Shown piece by piece: positions 1 to 8,583 of a DNA stretch of 64,000 bases. The notes beneath the pieces were generated by a model, which saw only the letters and a list, made by a program, of their open reading frames with translations, searched no databases and had not been told where the DNA came from. The stretch is taken from NCBI GenBank assembly GCA_900111435.1, contig FOIY01000001.1, forward strand, positions 434,001 to 498,000. The letters are read 5' to 3'. The stretch comes from Ruminococcaceae bacterium KH2T8. GTDB lineage: Bacteria; Bacillota; Clostridia; Saccharofermentanales; Saccharofermentanaceae. Position 1 is the first letter of the stretch; the number at the start of each line of letters is the position of its first letter. Made by a program: the position numbers and the translations under genes.

Positions 1-2129
1 ATGGAGATGACGAGTTCCTTACGAAGCTGTGAGCTCGTAAAGCCCAGGGACTTCTTGATACCAAACTCCTGCTGCTTTCTTATGATGACCGTCTTAATAA
101 GAAGCGTCATCGACAGGAGTATTACCAGAACGGTTACAATGACTATAAGGATACATATTGCCGTAGATCCGATGATTATCGGTGTCTCAGGAAGTGCCGC
201 GGGAATGTTGACATAACCGGTCAGCTTATCCCCGTACATGTTCTCTATCTCCTTAGCGACCATACCCGCAGTAGCGATATCCGATCTGTCGAGTGTTATA
301 CAGATGATATTCGTCTTGGCTGTATATCCGAGAGTTCTTGCACAGTCATCGTTCATCAGTGCAAACTTACCGAGATTATCCGTTCCCTGTGCCAGACCGC
401 AAACGACAAGCTCCTTATCGCAGCCTTTGTACGAGACCTTTACGACATCGCCTATCATTACATCCGCCTGCGAAGCGGCAGTAGCGCTCATGACTATCTC
501 ATCGGAGTAAAGAGGAGCTCTTCCCTCCGTAAAATTGATCGTATCAAGGGCACCCAGGTCTTCGACTATGGTTACGTCGACCGCCTGACCGGCGACTGTC
601 ATCTCTTCCGATGCTCTCCAGTAACATTCCCTGACATGCTCTACATTGGAAACCTCGTAGTAAGCATCAGGATCGGTTATAGCCAACATCAGGTCATAAG
701 ATCCTGACTGAAGGATATTATAGAGATTGATAGGCTTATAGCAGATGTTATATCCGAAGAAGATAACAAATGCGGTAACAAGACCTACCGACCCCATGAT
801 AACGAGTGTCATTATGTTCTGCTTCCTGCTCTGAAGAGAAGACTTGAGAGCAAGTATGCCTACCAGGGGGCCGCCTGATGTGGCAAGAGGAAGATAGTTC
901 TTCTTAAAACTGTGATTCTGAAGACCGAACCTCAATGCTATTACGGGATCGAGATCTCTGATCTTGGCAGTTGAAAATGATGCCATCACGCATGTAAGCG
1001 CTCCGAATAAGAACGGGAGGATCACCGCTACACCGGGGATCATATGTGCATCCCAGGTCATCATGGTCATGGTCCCTACCAGAACTCCCAAAGGAGGAAG
1101 CAGCAGGTACATGGCTACTATTCCGGCAACGGACGCTGCCACGGCAGTTATCACGAACTCCATGATATGAGCTTTTCTTATCTGGGAGCTGGTGCATCCG
1201 AGCGCCTTCAGGGCACCGATATTAACGATATTCTGCTCAATACTGTTACTTATCCTGAAGAATACGATGATAAGTACAACAATAGAGATAAGGAGCGAGA
1301 ATGCGCATAAGATCGCGGAGATGACATTTACCATGATCATATCGGAACTTAACATCATAGACTTTGTATAAGTAGAGATGTCAGCGTTATACCCTCTTCT
1401 TCCGAGATCTTCCATGATCTCGTCCGCTGCTGCGTCATCTGTTATACCGTCGACAGTGGTTATCAGGATAAATGCATCGTATCTTTTGCTTTTGCCGTCG
1501 GCAGACAAGGTCTCGACCATATCCGCATACTGAGATTCCGTCACATAGAAGCACTCCTCTGCCATAAGGGTCTCATAGACACCTGCGAGCCTGAATTCAT
1601 ATATATGCTCACCTATAGAGAGCACTATCTCGTCTCCGACCTTGAACCTGTTCTGATACTGCTGCCTCAGGACATATCCGGAGATATAGATAGGATTATC
1701 GTACTCTTCATCTGACTTCTCTATGAAGTTCATCCTCTCGATATCCCTGTCCTCATCAAGCGGAGTAAACAATGCAGTGTACTCAGCCGACTCCATAAGA
1801 TCCTTGACATCATCATCGTTGTCAGACTGATCTATGGACGTCGTAGCCATTAGTCCGTCTACTGTTACATAATCCTCAACACACGGGCTGGACGCAAGAT
1901 ATCTCTCGATATCCGTAAGCTCGTCGCGATGATCCTTCGAGCCTACAACATGCATCCTGACGTGAGCACTGTTGTTGGCTGCCAGCTTTGTTTCGTAATC
2001 GTCATTATATCCGAGAAGGAGCGTAAGGCCGCATCCGAGCATCGTCGATGACAGGATGACTATAAGAAGAAAGCTTATCATCTGAGAGAAGTCTTTCCTG
2101 AAATTTGCCTTTATGAGTTTTCCTAACAT
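1..2129 (-). CDS. FtsX-type ABC transporter permease (3' end outside window)
   Basis: Reading the minus strand from ATG at 2129 gives an uninterrupted frame of 709 residues to the window edge. It begins MLGKLIKANFRKDFSQMISF, with a membrane segment at about residues 18-36, then a large extracytoplasmic domain and three membrane segments around residues 290-410. A second membrane segment, a second extracytoplasmic domain and the start of a C-terminal membrane block follow, with a repeat of the FtsX-type 'ALKALGCTSSQIRKA' style motif (second copy 'IKKSLGFTSSQLRKE'). This is the MacB/LolE-like layout with two FtsX domains. It is the last visible gene of an operon with the ATPase (6-nt gap) and the CARDB-like protein. 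Such permeases usually drive extrusion or mechanotransmission rather than import; the substrate is unknown. The C-terminus is missing only because the window ends. Confidence 0.9.
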   Translation of the reverse strand, partial: MLGKLIKANFRKDFSQMISFLLIVILSSTMLGCGLTLLLGYNDDYETKLAANNSAHVRMHVVGSKDHRDELTDIERYLASSPCVEDYVTVDGLMATTSIDQSDNDDDVKDLMESAEYTALFTPLDEDRDIERMNFIEKSDEEYDNPIYISGYVLRQQYQNRFKVGDEIVLSIGEHIYEFRLAGVYETLMAEECFYVTESQYADMVETLSADGKSKRYDAFILITTVDGITDDAAADEIMEDLGRRGYNADISTYTKSMMLSSDMIMVNVISAILCAFSLLISIVVLIIVFFRISNSIEQNIVNIGALKALGCTSSQIRKAHIMEFVITAVAASVAGIVAMYLLLPPLGVLVGTMTMMTWDAHMIPGVAVILPFLFGALTCVMASFSTAKIRDLDPVIALRFGLQNHSFKKNYLPLATSGGPLVGILALKSSLQSRKQNIMTLVIMGSVGLVTAFVIFFGYNICYKPINLYNILQSGSYDLMLAITDPDAYYEVSNVEHVRECYWRASEEMTVAGQAVDVTIVEDLGALDTINFTEGRAPLYSDEIVMSATAASQADVMIGDVVKVSYKGCDKELVVCGLAQGTDNLGKFALMNDDCARTLGYTAKTNIICITLDRSDIATAGMVAKEIENMYGDKLTGYVNIPAALPETPIIIGSTAICILIVIVTVLVILLSMTLLIKTVIIRKQQEFGIKKSLGFTSSQLRKELVIS

Positions 2130-2135
2130 CTAAGA

Positions 2136-2897
2136 TTACCATCCCATATCCGACAGGAAGTTACGAAGCTTGTCGTGACGTGCACGGTCGCCTGATACAT
2201 AGGGACCAAGGTCGCACTCGCCGCCTATCGTTCCGTCTTTAAAATAAATTATCCTGTTTCCTCTTCTTGCAGACTTCATGTCATGCGTTACCATAAGGAT
2301 CGACTGACCCTTCTTATTTACTTCGGTAAGGACATTGAGTACCGCATCCGAAGAAGAACTGTTGAGGGCACCCGTAGGCTCGTCGGCGAATACCATATCA
2401 GGTGAATTGATGATCGCACGTACGATACCAACTCGCTGTGCTTCACCGCCCGAGAGCTGATTCGGGAACTTATTCCAGAGCTTTCTTCCGACTCCTACCT
2501 GCTCAAGGAGAGACTGCGCTCTCTTGTTGAGCTCTCTTTTATTCTGACCGGTAAGAAGGCCTGCTGTAAGGACGTTATCCATAACGCTCATGGAATCCAT
2601 AAGATATACCTGCTGGAACACGAAGCCGCAGTGCTTACGTCTGAAGATCGCGAGCTGGTCGCTCGTAAACTTGGTGATATCCCTGTCAGCGAAATGCACC
2701 TTGCCGAGGCTTGCCTTATCCATGCCTGACAATGCGTACATGAGCGTGGACTTACCTGCACCGGAGGCACCCATTATTACCGTGAAGTCTCCTTCGTATA
2801 TCTCCGTATCGAGATTCTTTATTACATGGTGCTGGACACCGCCTGTCGAGAAGCTCTTGCAGAGTTTCTCGGTCCTGATGATGCTTTTCTTAGGCAT
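2136..2897 (-). CDS. ABC transporter ATP-binding protein (MacB/LolD type)
   Basis: A 253-aa cytoplasmic ATPase that energises the adjacent FtsX-type permease. Visible motifs are Walker A GASGAGKS (about residues 43-50), signature LSGGEAQR (about 148), Walker B VFADEPTGA (about 170) and the H-loop VTHD. The ADEPTGALN Walker B context is typical of the MacB/LolD/FtsE branch. A longer frame starts at 2927, but I chose the ATG at 2897 because AAGGAAAGAG lies just upstream and the residues before it have no family match. The gene overlaps the end of the CARDB-like gene by 8 bp, so translation is probably coupled. Placement beside a two-component system resembles antimicrobial peptide-sensing modules, but the permease lacks the single large loop of BceB and I would not call it Bce. 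Confidence 0.93.
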   Translation of the reverse strand: MPKKSIIRTEKLCKSFSTGGVQHHVIKNLDTEIYEGDFTVIMGASGAGKSTLMYALSGMDKASLGKVHFADRDITKFTSDQLAIFRRKHCGFVFQQVYLMDSMSVMDNVLTAGLLTGQNKRELNKRAQSLLEQVGVGRKLWNKFPNQLSGGEAQRVGIVRAIINSPDMVFADEPTGALNSSSSDAVLNVLTEVNKKGQSILMVTHDMKSARRGNRIIYFKDGTIGGECDLGPYVSGDRARHDKLRNFLSDMGW

Positions 2898-3813
2898 ATG
2901 CTCTTTCCTTCTTCTTACGGATAACATTTACTACTGTGACTACAAGTATAACAGCAACTGCTCCGCCTGCGATAAGGGGAACCGGAAGAGAGGATTCAGC
3001 CGCCTGGTCTGCAATTGCCTCCGCAGGCTTATCAGTTACGCTCAGATCAAAGTTCTGATCAAAGGAGAATGACTTTCCGTCAGCATCCTCGAAAGTAATA
3101 TGTGCAACTACATTGCCGTCACCTATAGATGTTCCCTTGAGCGAAAGATCGACTGTCTTACTGCCGCTTACTTCGATATTTCCTACATAGCTCGAGATGT
3201 TATCGATCTGATCGCCTTCGAAATCTACCGATACGTTATAAACCATATCCTTACCGATATTATTGAGGTCGAAAGATACGTTTGTCTTACCGTCGAGTAC
3301 GATCTCGGCTCTTGAGAGCTTGAACTCGGAAAGCGAGATCTCGGGAACCTGGATGATGGGTACCGTTACGAGAGAAGAATCAGCAAAAGGATTTCTGTCC
3401 TTATCCTCGTATTCGTAATTAACCGTTACTGAATAAGGTCTCTGCTGAAGGTCTCCTCTGGTGCTCATCTCAACTGTCACATCTACCTCTTCTTCCTTGT
3501 CGATAGAATCGATATAGATGATATTCGTGCCGTCTGCGGGGATGATCTCATTGTCGTCGGTAGTAAGTTCGATCCTGACATTATTGAGTTGTGTTGCAGT
3601 TGACTCGTTCTTTAAGTGGATCACCATCTCAAAGTCTTCGCCTGCAGTAACCGGGCCTGATGTGATCTCACTACCCGTCACGATAAGTCTGGGGGTCAGA
3701 AATGCGGCATTGACAGTACCTGCTGCCGATGGATTGAAGATGAGGCTGCCCGCTACTGCTACTGCTGCCACTATAGACGAGAACATTTTCGCCAAGCCGA
3801 ATGATCTTTTCAT
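2890..3813 (-). CDS. Membrane-anchored extracytoplasmic CARDB/NEW3-like protein
   Basis: A 307-aa protein with an N-terminal signal sequence (hydrophobic residues about 10-36, AAGTVNAAF cleavage-like region). Two beta-sandwich repeats of CARDB/NEW3 character follow (about 40-165 and 165-260, each with a 'LKNESTATQLNNVRIEL' or 'DLNNIGKDMVYNVSVDF' strand pattern). A C-terminal membrane segment (about 277-297) and a short basic tail RKKKER end it. The layout places the beta domains outside the cell, held by the C-terminal anchor. It is the first gene of the operon with the ATPase and permease, so it is probably an accessory subunit of that transporter. Assignment to CARDB is by fold-like pattern and COG1361-type context; the precise role is unknown. 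Confidence 0.75.
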   Translation of the reverse strand: MKRSFGLAKMFSSIVAAVAVAGSLIFNPSAAGTVNAAFLTPRLIVTGSEITSGPVTAGEDFEMVIHLKNESTATQLNNVRIELTTDDNEIIPADGTNIIYIDSIDKEEEVDVTVEMSTRGDLQQRPYSVTVNYEYEDKDRNPFADSSLVTVPIIQVPEISLSEFKLSRAEIVLDGKTNVSFDLNNIGKDMVYNVSVDFEGDQIDNISSYVGNIEVSGSKTVDLSLKGTSIGDGNVVAHITFEDADGKSFSFDQNFDLSVTDKPAEAIADQAAESSLPVPLIAGGAVAVILVVTVVNVIRKKKERAYA

Positions 3814-3888
3814 GATTACATATCTCCGTTCGTGTTTTTGTTTGATGATCTAATCCTATCAACAAAAACATTAACGTACTTTGCGTGA

Positions 3889-3929
3889 ACCTTAAGAGAA
3901 GCTTAAGAATGAAGACACGAACCTTAAGA
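3889..3929 (-). promoter_or_regulatory. Probable response-regulator operator (direct repeats)
   Basis: Three near-identical words lie in the same orientation: ACCTTAAGA at 3889-3897, AGCTTAAGA at 3900-3908 and ACCTTAAGA at 3921-3929. The steps are 11 and 21 bp, about one and two helical turns, as expected for OmpR/PhoB-type regulators. They lie 76-116 bp upstream of the CARDB-like gene start and just after the histidine kinase stop. The likely regulator is the adjacent response regulator; this is inference. Confidence 0.6.
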
Positions 3930-3932
3930 TGA

Positions 3933-5219
3933 TCAATCGACGAGCTTGAACTGAAGCGTTACCCTAAAGCCTCCGTCGGCATTGGAACACTCAAGGCTTC
4001 CGCCCATCTTCTCCATGAGCTCGGTTGCAATGGCAAGTCCGAGTCCTGCGCCCTGCTTCTCCCTGGCATTTTCACCTCGTCTGAACTTCTTGGTGATCAT
4101 GGGGAGGTCTTCTTCCGATACTCCGCCTCCCCTGTCCGTAAGGCTCAATACAAAGCAATCGTCTTCGATACGCGACTCCTTGTAGATAGTCGTATCGGCA
4201 TACTTGTAGGAGTTGTTTATTATGTTATTTATTACCTGGATCGTTCTTATCGGATCACAGCTGATGAGACACTGTACCACTTCATCGCCTGTGACATATT
4301 CGTAGTGATCGGCATCCCTGATCATCTGATCGAGGATATTGCTCTCCTGCTCGGACACGTCGACTTCGAGCTGATCAAGATCCGTAAGAGAAGTAGCAAA
4401 AAGGTCAGATACGAGCACATCGATCTGATCCGCCTTTGAGACGATCGACGAGAGCTTTTGCTTCTGCTTCTCGTTATCGGTAGTAGCGCCCAAAAGTTCG
4501 CCCATTGCTTTTATGGAAGCAACGGGAGTCTTGATATCGTGAGAGAGCTGGGCAACGAGCTCGACCTTGCTCCTTTGCGCTTCATATTCCTTCTGTCTTG
4601 CTTCATTGAGCTCGGTCCTCATTATGTCAAAACTCTCGGTAAATGCACCGAAGAGATTACCTCTGTCCATAGTAAGCGGAGCATCGAGATTACCGGAAGA
4701 TATATCACTCGCGAATTCTCTCATCTTCTCGAAAGGCCTTACTACATAGATATATATCCATATGAGGAACAGGATGATTATTATCAGCTCAAAGAGAACG
4801 CTGAAGAGATATCTTACTCTGTAGCTTACATATGCTTCGCTCTTTAAAGATACATAATCATTATCTATAAGGAGCTTTCCGACTACATGTCCGTCTACCT
4901 CTATATCCCTGATCGTATAGCGAAATGTCGTGGCACGTCCCAAGTCCTTCGGCATATTCGAATCAGTCCTTAAGAGTATATTGCCTTCATTATCGATGAC
5001 CTCATACTCGAATCCGTAGATGCTTACTGTCTTCTTAGAATATCCGGAAGCATTATCCTCAAGTTCATCCCAGTTATCCGCCATGTCATGGATCGCCCTG
5101 TTGACCTGGGTATTATCAAGATATGAGAGCGAATCATCCTCATTGAACCTTAATATGGCAACGGGAAGTATCAGAAGAACGATCATCAGGATCGAAAGGT
5201 AAGCGAATTTCTTGGTCAT
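3933..5219 (-). CDS. Sensor histidine kinase with HAMP domain
   Basis: A 428-aa membrane kinase. Order: membrane segment 1 (residues 7-24), an extracytoplasmic sensor region of about 105 residues, membrane segment 2 (about 136-160), HAMP (about 160-212) and a DHp domain with phospho-acceptor His227 in QLSHDIKTP. A HATPase_c domain follows with N box NNIINNSYKYA, G1 DRGGG and G2 GAGLGLAIA. All catalytic motifs are intact. The start is 2 bp after the stop of the response regulator, so the two form an operon. The downstream ABC module behind the 3889-3929 repeats is the obvious target. The signal sensed cannot be told from sequence; the sensor region has no domain I recognise. Confidence 0.92.
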   Translation of the reverse strand: MTKKFAYLSILMIVLLILPVAILRFNEDDSLSYLDNTQVNRAIHDMADNWDELEDNASGYSKKTVSIYGFEYEVIDNEGNILLRTDSNMPKDLGRATTFRYTIRDIEVDGHVVGKLLIDNDYVSLKSEAYVSYRVRYLFSVLFELIIIILFLIWIYIYVVRPFEKMREFASDISSGNLDAPLTMDRGNLFGAFTESFDIMRTELNEARQKEYEAQRSKVELVAQLSHDIKTPVASIKAMGELLGATTDNEKQKQKLSSIVSKADQIDVLVSDLFATSLTDLDQLEVDVSEQESNILDQMIRDADHYEYVTGDEVVQCLISCDPIRTIQVINNIINNSYKYADTTIYKESRIEDDCFVLSLTDRGGGVSEEDLPMITKKFRRGENAREKQGAGLGLAIATELMEKMGGSLECSNADGGFRVTLQFKLVD

Positions 5220-5221
5220 AT

Positions 5222-5905
5222 TTATTCAGCCTTAAAGATATAACCTCTTCCGCGAGCTGTCTTTATAAATGTCGGATCGTTGGGATCGGCTTCGAGCTTC
5301 TCTCTTAAGTGTCTAATGTGTACGTTCAAAGTACCGTCGGTAACAAAGCTGTCGTTCCATACCTTGTCAAAGATATCCTGCTTTTCGACGACCTTATTCC
5401 TGTTTACTACGAGATATGCAAGGAGCTTATATTCCATGGCAGTAAGCTCGACTGCGCTTCCGTTTCTGCTGACGGTACCGGCATCAAGATCTATCGATAT
5501 ATCACCGAACACGAGCTTGTCACCCGATACTGTCGCGGTCTTCTCATATCTTTTGAGAACTGCCTTTACCTTGGCAAAAAGGACATTGAGCGAATAAGGC
5601 TTCGTAATATAATCATCGCCGCCGATATTTAATGCTACGACCATATCGTCATCACTCGATCTCGCGCTGATAAAGAGTATCGGAACATCGATCGTCTCAC
5701 GAAGAGTCTTGCAGAGCGAAAAGCCCGACGAATCGCCGAGATTTATATCGAGCAATATGAGCTTGGTCCGGTTTTCCTTAAAGAAATCAAGTGCCTCCTG
5801 CGCAGTATATGCACAGCAGGTCTTGAGGTCGAACATATCGAAATACTCCGCGGTAGAATCCGCGAGTTCTCTCTCATCATCTATTATCAGTACACTATAT
5901 TCCAT
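5222..5905 (-). CDS. OmpR/PhoB-family response regulator
   Basis: A 227-aa regulator with a CheY-like receiver (acidic pair DD at 9-10, phospho-acceptor Asp53 in LILLDINLGDS, Lys of the 'YITKPY' switch) and a C-terminal winged helix ending in TARGRGYIF, the usual OmpR-type terminus. It is paired with the histidine kinase 2 bp downstream. It probably binds the direct repeats at 3889-3929. A -10-like TATACT (5913-5918 on the minus strand) ends 7 nt before the ATG and there is no Shine-Dalgarno sequence, so the mRNA may be leaderless. Confidence 0.93.
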   Translation of the reverse strand: MEYSVLIIDDERELADSTAEYFDMFDLKTCCAYTAQEALDFFKENRTKLILLDINLGDSSGFSLCKTLRETIDVPILFISARSSDDDMVVALNIGGDDYITKPYSLNVLFAKVKAVLKRYEKTATVSGDKLVFGDISIDLDAGTVSRNGSAVELTAMEYKLLAYLVVNRNKVVEKQDIFDKVWNDSFVTDGTLNVHIRHLREKLEADPNDPTFIKTARGRGYIFKAE

Positions 5906-5912
5906 GACAATA

Positions 5913-5918
5913 AGTATA
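5913..5918 (-). promoter_or_regulatory. -10 hexamer TATACT before the response regulator
   Basis: TATACT on the minus strand ends 7 nt before the ATG at 5905. A TTGAGA-like -35 lies about 19 bp upstream. Transcription would start at or next to the initiation codon. Inferred from sequence only. Confidence 0.4.
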
Positions 5919-5939
5919 CCACTAAGACATATACTTATC

Positions 5940-6770
5940 TCAAGGTAAAGATAATCTGTCTCCGCAGTGGATATACTCGATCGAATCGCCCATTATCTTC
6001 TTCATCGTCTCATATGCGGGAATACCGGTACAGTGACAGGTATAAAACTTTACTCCCGTCTCTTTAAGTCTCCATGCAGTCTCTTCGGCTATCCTCAGGT
6101 CTTCTTCCGTCTCGCCGCTCTTTCGCATCATATGAAATCCGCCGATAACATAGTCGGGCATCGATGAATATCTCTCTTTATATGCCTCAATGATATTAAG
6201 TATCCCGCTGTGGGCACATCCGCAGATCAGGACACTTATATCTTCACTTCTTATGACAAGGCTGTGCTCATGAGCAAAATCATCCTTTACGTATTCACCG
6301 TTATCCTTACGCACCAGTCGGTCGTTCGTAAGAGGTATCTCATAAGGTCTCTCATTCGCGACGATGACTTCGAGCTCATCATCGATCTCGCAGCAACCGT
6401 TTAGAGGATAGACATTTTGAAGCGCAGGTATCAAAGGATCGATACCTATATATCTATAGCCCTTATCGGGTCCGTCATATGCATAATAATCCTCGGCTGC
6501 CTTGACCTGCATATAGATCCTTGCATCGGGATCATTCTTCACGAAAGGAAGTATCCCGCCCGAGTGATCATAGTGTCCGTGACTTAAGATGACAGTGTCT
6601 ACAGACGAGATATCCACACCGAGCGCAGAAGCGTTCGCGAGAGTCTGATCCGAAGGTCCCAGATCAAATAGGATCTTATGCTTTAGTGTCTTTATATAAA
6701 AGGATAACCCGTGCTCATTTATGCACTTGGGAGACCCTTGAGTATCTTCTATCAGATTGACTAATTCCAT
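5940..6770 (-). CDS. Metallo-beta-lactamase-fold hydrolase (COG1237 type)
   Basis: A 276-aa cytoplasmic MBL-fold enzyme. The metal motif HGHYDH is at residues 64-69, further ligands lie around 'GCAHSG' and the C-terminal 'HCTG', and the general layout matches the COG1237 family (annotated as 7,8-dihydropterin-6-methyl-aminobenzene-phosphate synthase-like). The substrate is not known. I chose ATG 6770 over the longer frame from 6851 because the extra 27 residues (MAIIAYVIRKFS...) are not family-like and contain the promoter region. With this start there is no Shine-Dalgarno sequence, and TATAAT lies exactly 6 nt upstream. Confidence 0.85.
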   Translation of the reverse strand: MELVNLIEDTQGSPKCINEHGLSFYIKTLKHKILFDLGPSDQTLANASALGVDISSVDTVILSHGHYDHSGGILPFVKNDPDARIYMQVKAAEDYYAYDGPDKGYRYIGIDPLIPALQNVYPLNGCCEIDDELEVIVANERPYEIPLTNDRLVRKDNGEYVKDDFAHEHSLVIRSEDISVLICGCAHSGILNIIEAYKERYSSMPDYVIGGFHMMRKSGETEEDLRIAEETAWRLKETGVKFYTCHCTGIPAYETMKKIMGDSIEYIHCGDRLSLP

Positions 6771-6776
6771 AGTGTG

Positions 6777-6782
6777 ATTATA
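6777..6782 (-). promoter_or_regulatory. -10 hexamer TATAAT, leaderless layout
   Basis: Perfect TATAAT on the minus strand, separated by 6 nt (CACACT) from the ATG of the MBL gene. No good -35 is visible. It matches the layout seen at 8489-8494, 18931-18936 and 37845-37850. Confidence 0.4.
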
Positions 6783-6836
6783 CAGATAGAATTTGTCAGA
6801 TATTGGGAAAAAATAAGAGAATTTTCTTATAACGTA

Positions 6837-6845
6837 TGCTATAAT
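6837..6845 (+). promoter_or_regulatory. Extended -10 promoter TGCTATAAT
   Basis: TGCTATAAT is a textbook extended -10 (TGnTATAAT) about 67 bp upstream of the membrane protein gene at 6913. The -35 is poor, which extended -10 promoters tolerate. Confidence 0.55.
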
Positions 6846-6912
6846 CGCCATCGTGCGATTCGGTTAACGATTCGTATAAAAAGCTATCGGGATAAAAGGA
6901 GAAACAAAAGAA

Positions 6913-7536
6913 ATGTTTAACAGGATCAAGTTCAGCCTCTTACTCATCATATTAGGCGTAGTACTCATCATCATGGGCGCAAGAGACCTCAAGACATCCA
7001 AGGCAGAGCCTATCGATCTTAACGACTCTTCCGTAAACTGGAACGACTTACAGGTCGGTGATCACGTAGAGATGGATGTAGATTTCCTTATGGATTACTT
7101 CGTAGTAGAATCCAAGGACGGCAAGGAGACTCTCAGAGTCTACGCTATGCCTCAGATCGACGACTCCGGCGAATACTTCTCCATGAGCAACTACATCGGT
7201 ATCGACGTTAATAAGCCAAGCGAGTTCAGCACATACGATGCACTCGTAGACGAGAGCCTTGAGTGGTGGAAATCCGACGATATCGAGCTCAACACACACC
7301 CTATCCACATCAATGGTAAGGTCGCAAAGATGGACAAGGAAAAGATCGAGTTCTTCGAAGAGTACCTTGACGAGATCGATGCTGACAGCAGTGTTGTAAA
7401 CAACTCAATGTATGAATATTACATCGTACCCCTTGAAGGCGCGAAGACAAATTCCGCTATCCTTATCATCGGTGTGATCAGCCTTCTCGGCGGTGTTGCC
7501 TGGACAGGACTCGCTTTTACTAAGCGCAGAGGCTGA
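6913..7536 (+). CDS. Membrane protein of unknown function with two terminal membrane segments
   Basis: A 207-aa protein. Membrane segment 1 is at residues 7-23 (LLLIILGVVLIIMGARDL) and segment 2 at about 178-198 (ILIIGVISLLGGVAWTGLAF), followed by a short basic tail KRRG. Between them lies an acidic extracytoplasmic domain of about 150 residues rich in aromatic and acidic residues, including the phrase LQVGDHVEMDVDFLMDYFVVES. I do not recognise the family with confidence; it resembles small Clostridia membrane proteins with a 'GDYVEG'-type beta domain. AAAAGGAGAAAC upstream supports the start. It is monocistronic, with an extended -10 promoter upstream and a terminator downstream. Confidence 0.8.
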   Translation: MFNRIKFSLLLIILGVVLIIMGARDLKTSKAEPIDLNDSSVNWNDLQVGDHVEMDVDFLMDYFVVESKDGKETLRVYAMPQIDDSGEYFSMSNYIGIDVNKPSEFSTYDALVDESLEWWKSDDIELNTHPIHINGKVAKMDKEKIEFFEEYLDEIDADSSVVNNSMYEYYIVPLEGAKTNSAILIIGVISLLGGVAWTGLAFTKRRG

Positions 7537-7560
7537 TAAACAATATCAACTTAAAGATCA

Positions 7561-7588
7561 AAAGGAGCATCCGCGGATGCTCCTTTTT
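7561..7588 (+). terminator. Rho-independent terminator, bidirectional
   Basis: The 9-bp stem GGAGCATCC/GGATGCTCC with a 2-nt loop is flanked by AAA and TTTTT, so it can serve both the membrane protein gene and the convergent AraC gene. Confidence 0.85.
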
Positions 7589-7594
7589 GTTTGT

Positions 7595-8482
7595 TCAGTT
7601 TTCTCGCCGCTTTACCGGTATCCACTTTGTGCAGAGATACTCAGGGTCGTTATAGTAATCCCCTTGGTAGTAGAGCTCGAATTCGCACTGACCGTCTACC
7701 TCGTATTCGGCATTATCAGGTACCCAGTGATTCCATATGAGGTCATTTATCTCCTCCATCGCGTCCGGCAGCTTTCCCACGCAGTTAAAGACAGCCCAGG
7801 TACCTTTCCTTATCTCGTAGACTTCCATCTCAGGGGGCACTTCACCGCCTCTGTAGATGCCTCCGAACAGATAACGGTACGGACCTTTGTCGGCAGGATA
7901 TTCCGTTACTCCGCATGAACCGATGTTATGTGCAAGGAGTGCCCTTTCGAGATCGGTCTCGGGCTCTCTGAGCTTGAGCTCATCCTTGAGTTTGTTTATT
8001 TCTTTCCATCTCTTAGCGATATCGGTGCTGTTCTCCAGGGTGTATTCTCCCATAAAGCCAACTGCCCGGAATGCTTCCTTCTCTACTATCTCCACGTCAA
8101 GGCTCTGCCCGCCTCTTATGGTGATCGATATCTGGATCGGAAAGAATGTCCTCGGGCGCTTCGTTCCTTTCCTTACTTCTGAAGGAGACGCTTCGTGAAA
8201 TCTCGTGAAAGCCTTGGAGAAGCTGGCCGAATTATCGTATCCGTACTTCAGTGCTATGTCCGTTATCTTTGTATCGGAAGTCATGAGGTCACGGGCTGCC
8301 TGATAGAGCCTTCTGTTTCGAATATATTCGGCGATGGTATGCTCTGTCATTATCTGAAAGCCCTGCTGCAAGTACGAAGATGATATCGCAAGGTGCGAAG
8401 CGAGCTCCTCTGCTCCCTCCACTTCGAGAAGGTGGTCTTCTATATACTGCAAAGCGTCCTTGATCGTTGTGAGCCATTCCAT
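7595..8482 (-). CDS. AraC-family regulator with GyrI-like effector domain
   Basis: A 295-aa regulator. The N-terminal AraC-type double helix-turn-helix (about residues 5-105) includes the second-helix phrase ITDIALKYGYDNSASFSKAFTRFHEASPSEVR cut to its key part GYDNSASFSKAF. The C-terminal half (about 120-295) is a GyrI-like small-molecule binding domain (SOUL/effector-binding type; phrases YRYLFGGIYRG and WAVFNCVGKLPDAM). I chose the third in-frame ATG at 8482, giving MEWLTTIKDALQYIEDHL, the usual start of this family, and because TATAAT lies exactly 6 nt before it. The start at 8509 is an alternative with AAGGAT upstream. The ligand is unknown. It may act on the divergent protease genes. Confidence 0.88.
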   Translation of the reverse strand: MEWLTTIKDALQYIEDHLLEVEGAEELASHLAISSSYLQQGFQIMTEHTIAEYIRNRRLYQAARDLMTSDTKITDIALKYGYDNSASFSKAFTRFHEASPSEVRKGTKRPRTFFPIQISITIRGGQSLDVEIVEKEAFRAVGFMGEYTLENSTDIAKRWKEINKLKDELKLREPETDLERALLAHNIGSCGVTEYPADKGPYRYLFGGIYRGGEVPPEMEVYEIRKGTWAVFNCVGKLPDAMEEINDLIWNHWVPDNAEYEVDGQCEFELYYQGDYYNDPEYLCTKWIPVKRREN

Positions 8483-8488
8483 GGGCAT

Positions 8489-8494
8489 ATTATA
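8489..8494 (-). promoter_or_regulatory. -10 hexamer TATAAT, leaderless layout
   Basis: TATAAT on the minus strand, then 6 nt (ATGCCC), then the ATG at 8482. This supports the shorter start of the AraC regulator and a leaderless mRNA. Confidence 0.4.
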
Positions 8495-8583
8495 ATATAA
8501 GTCGGACATATCCTTAAAGAGACGGACAAGTTTTATTCCCCGTGAAAGTATAGGATAAAGTCAAAACATCTGTGAGGGATAGT

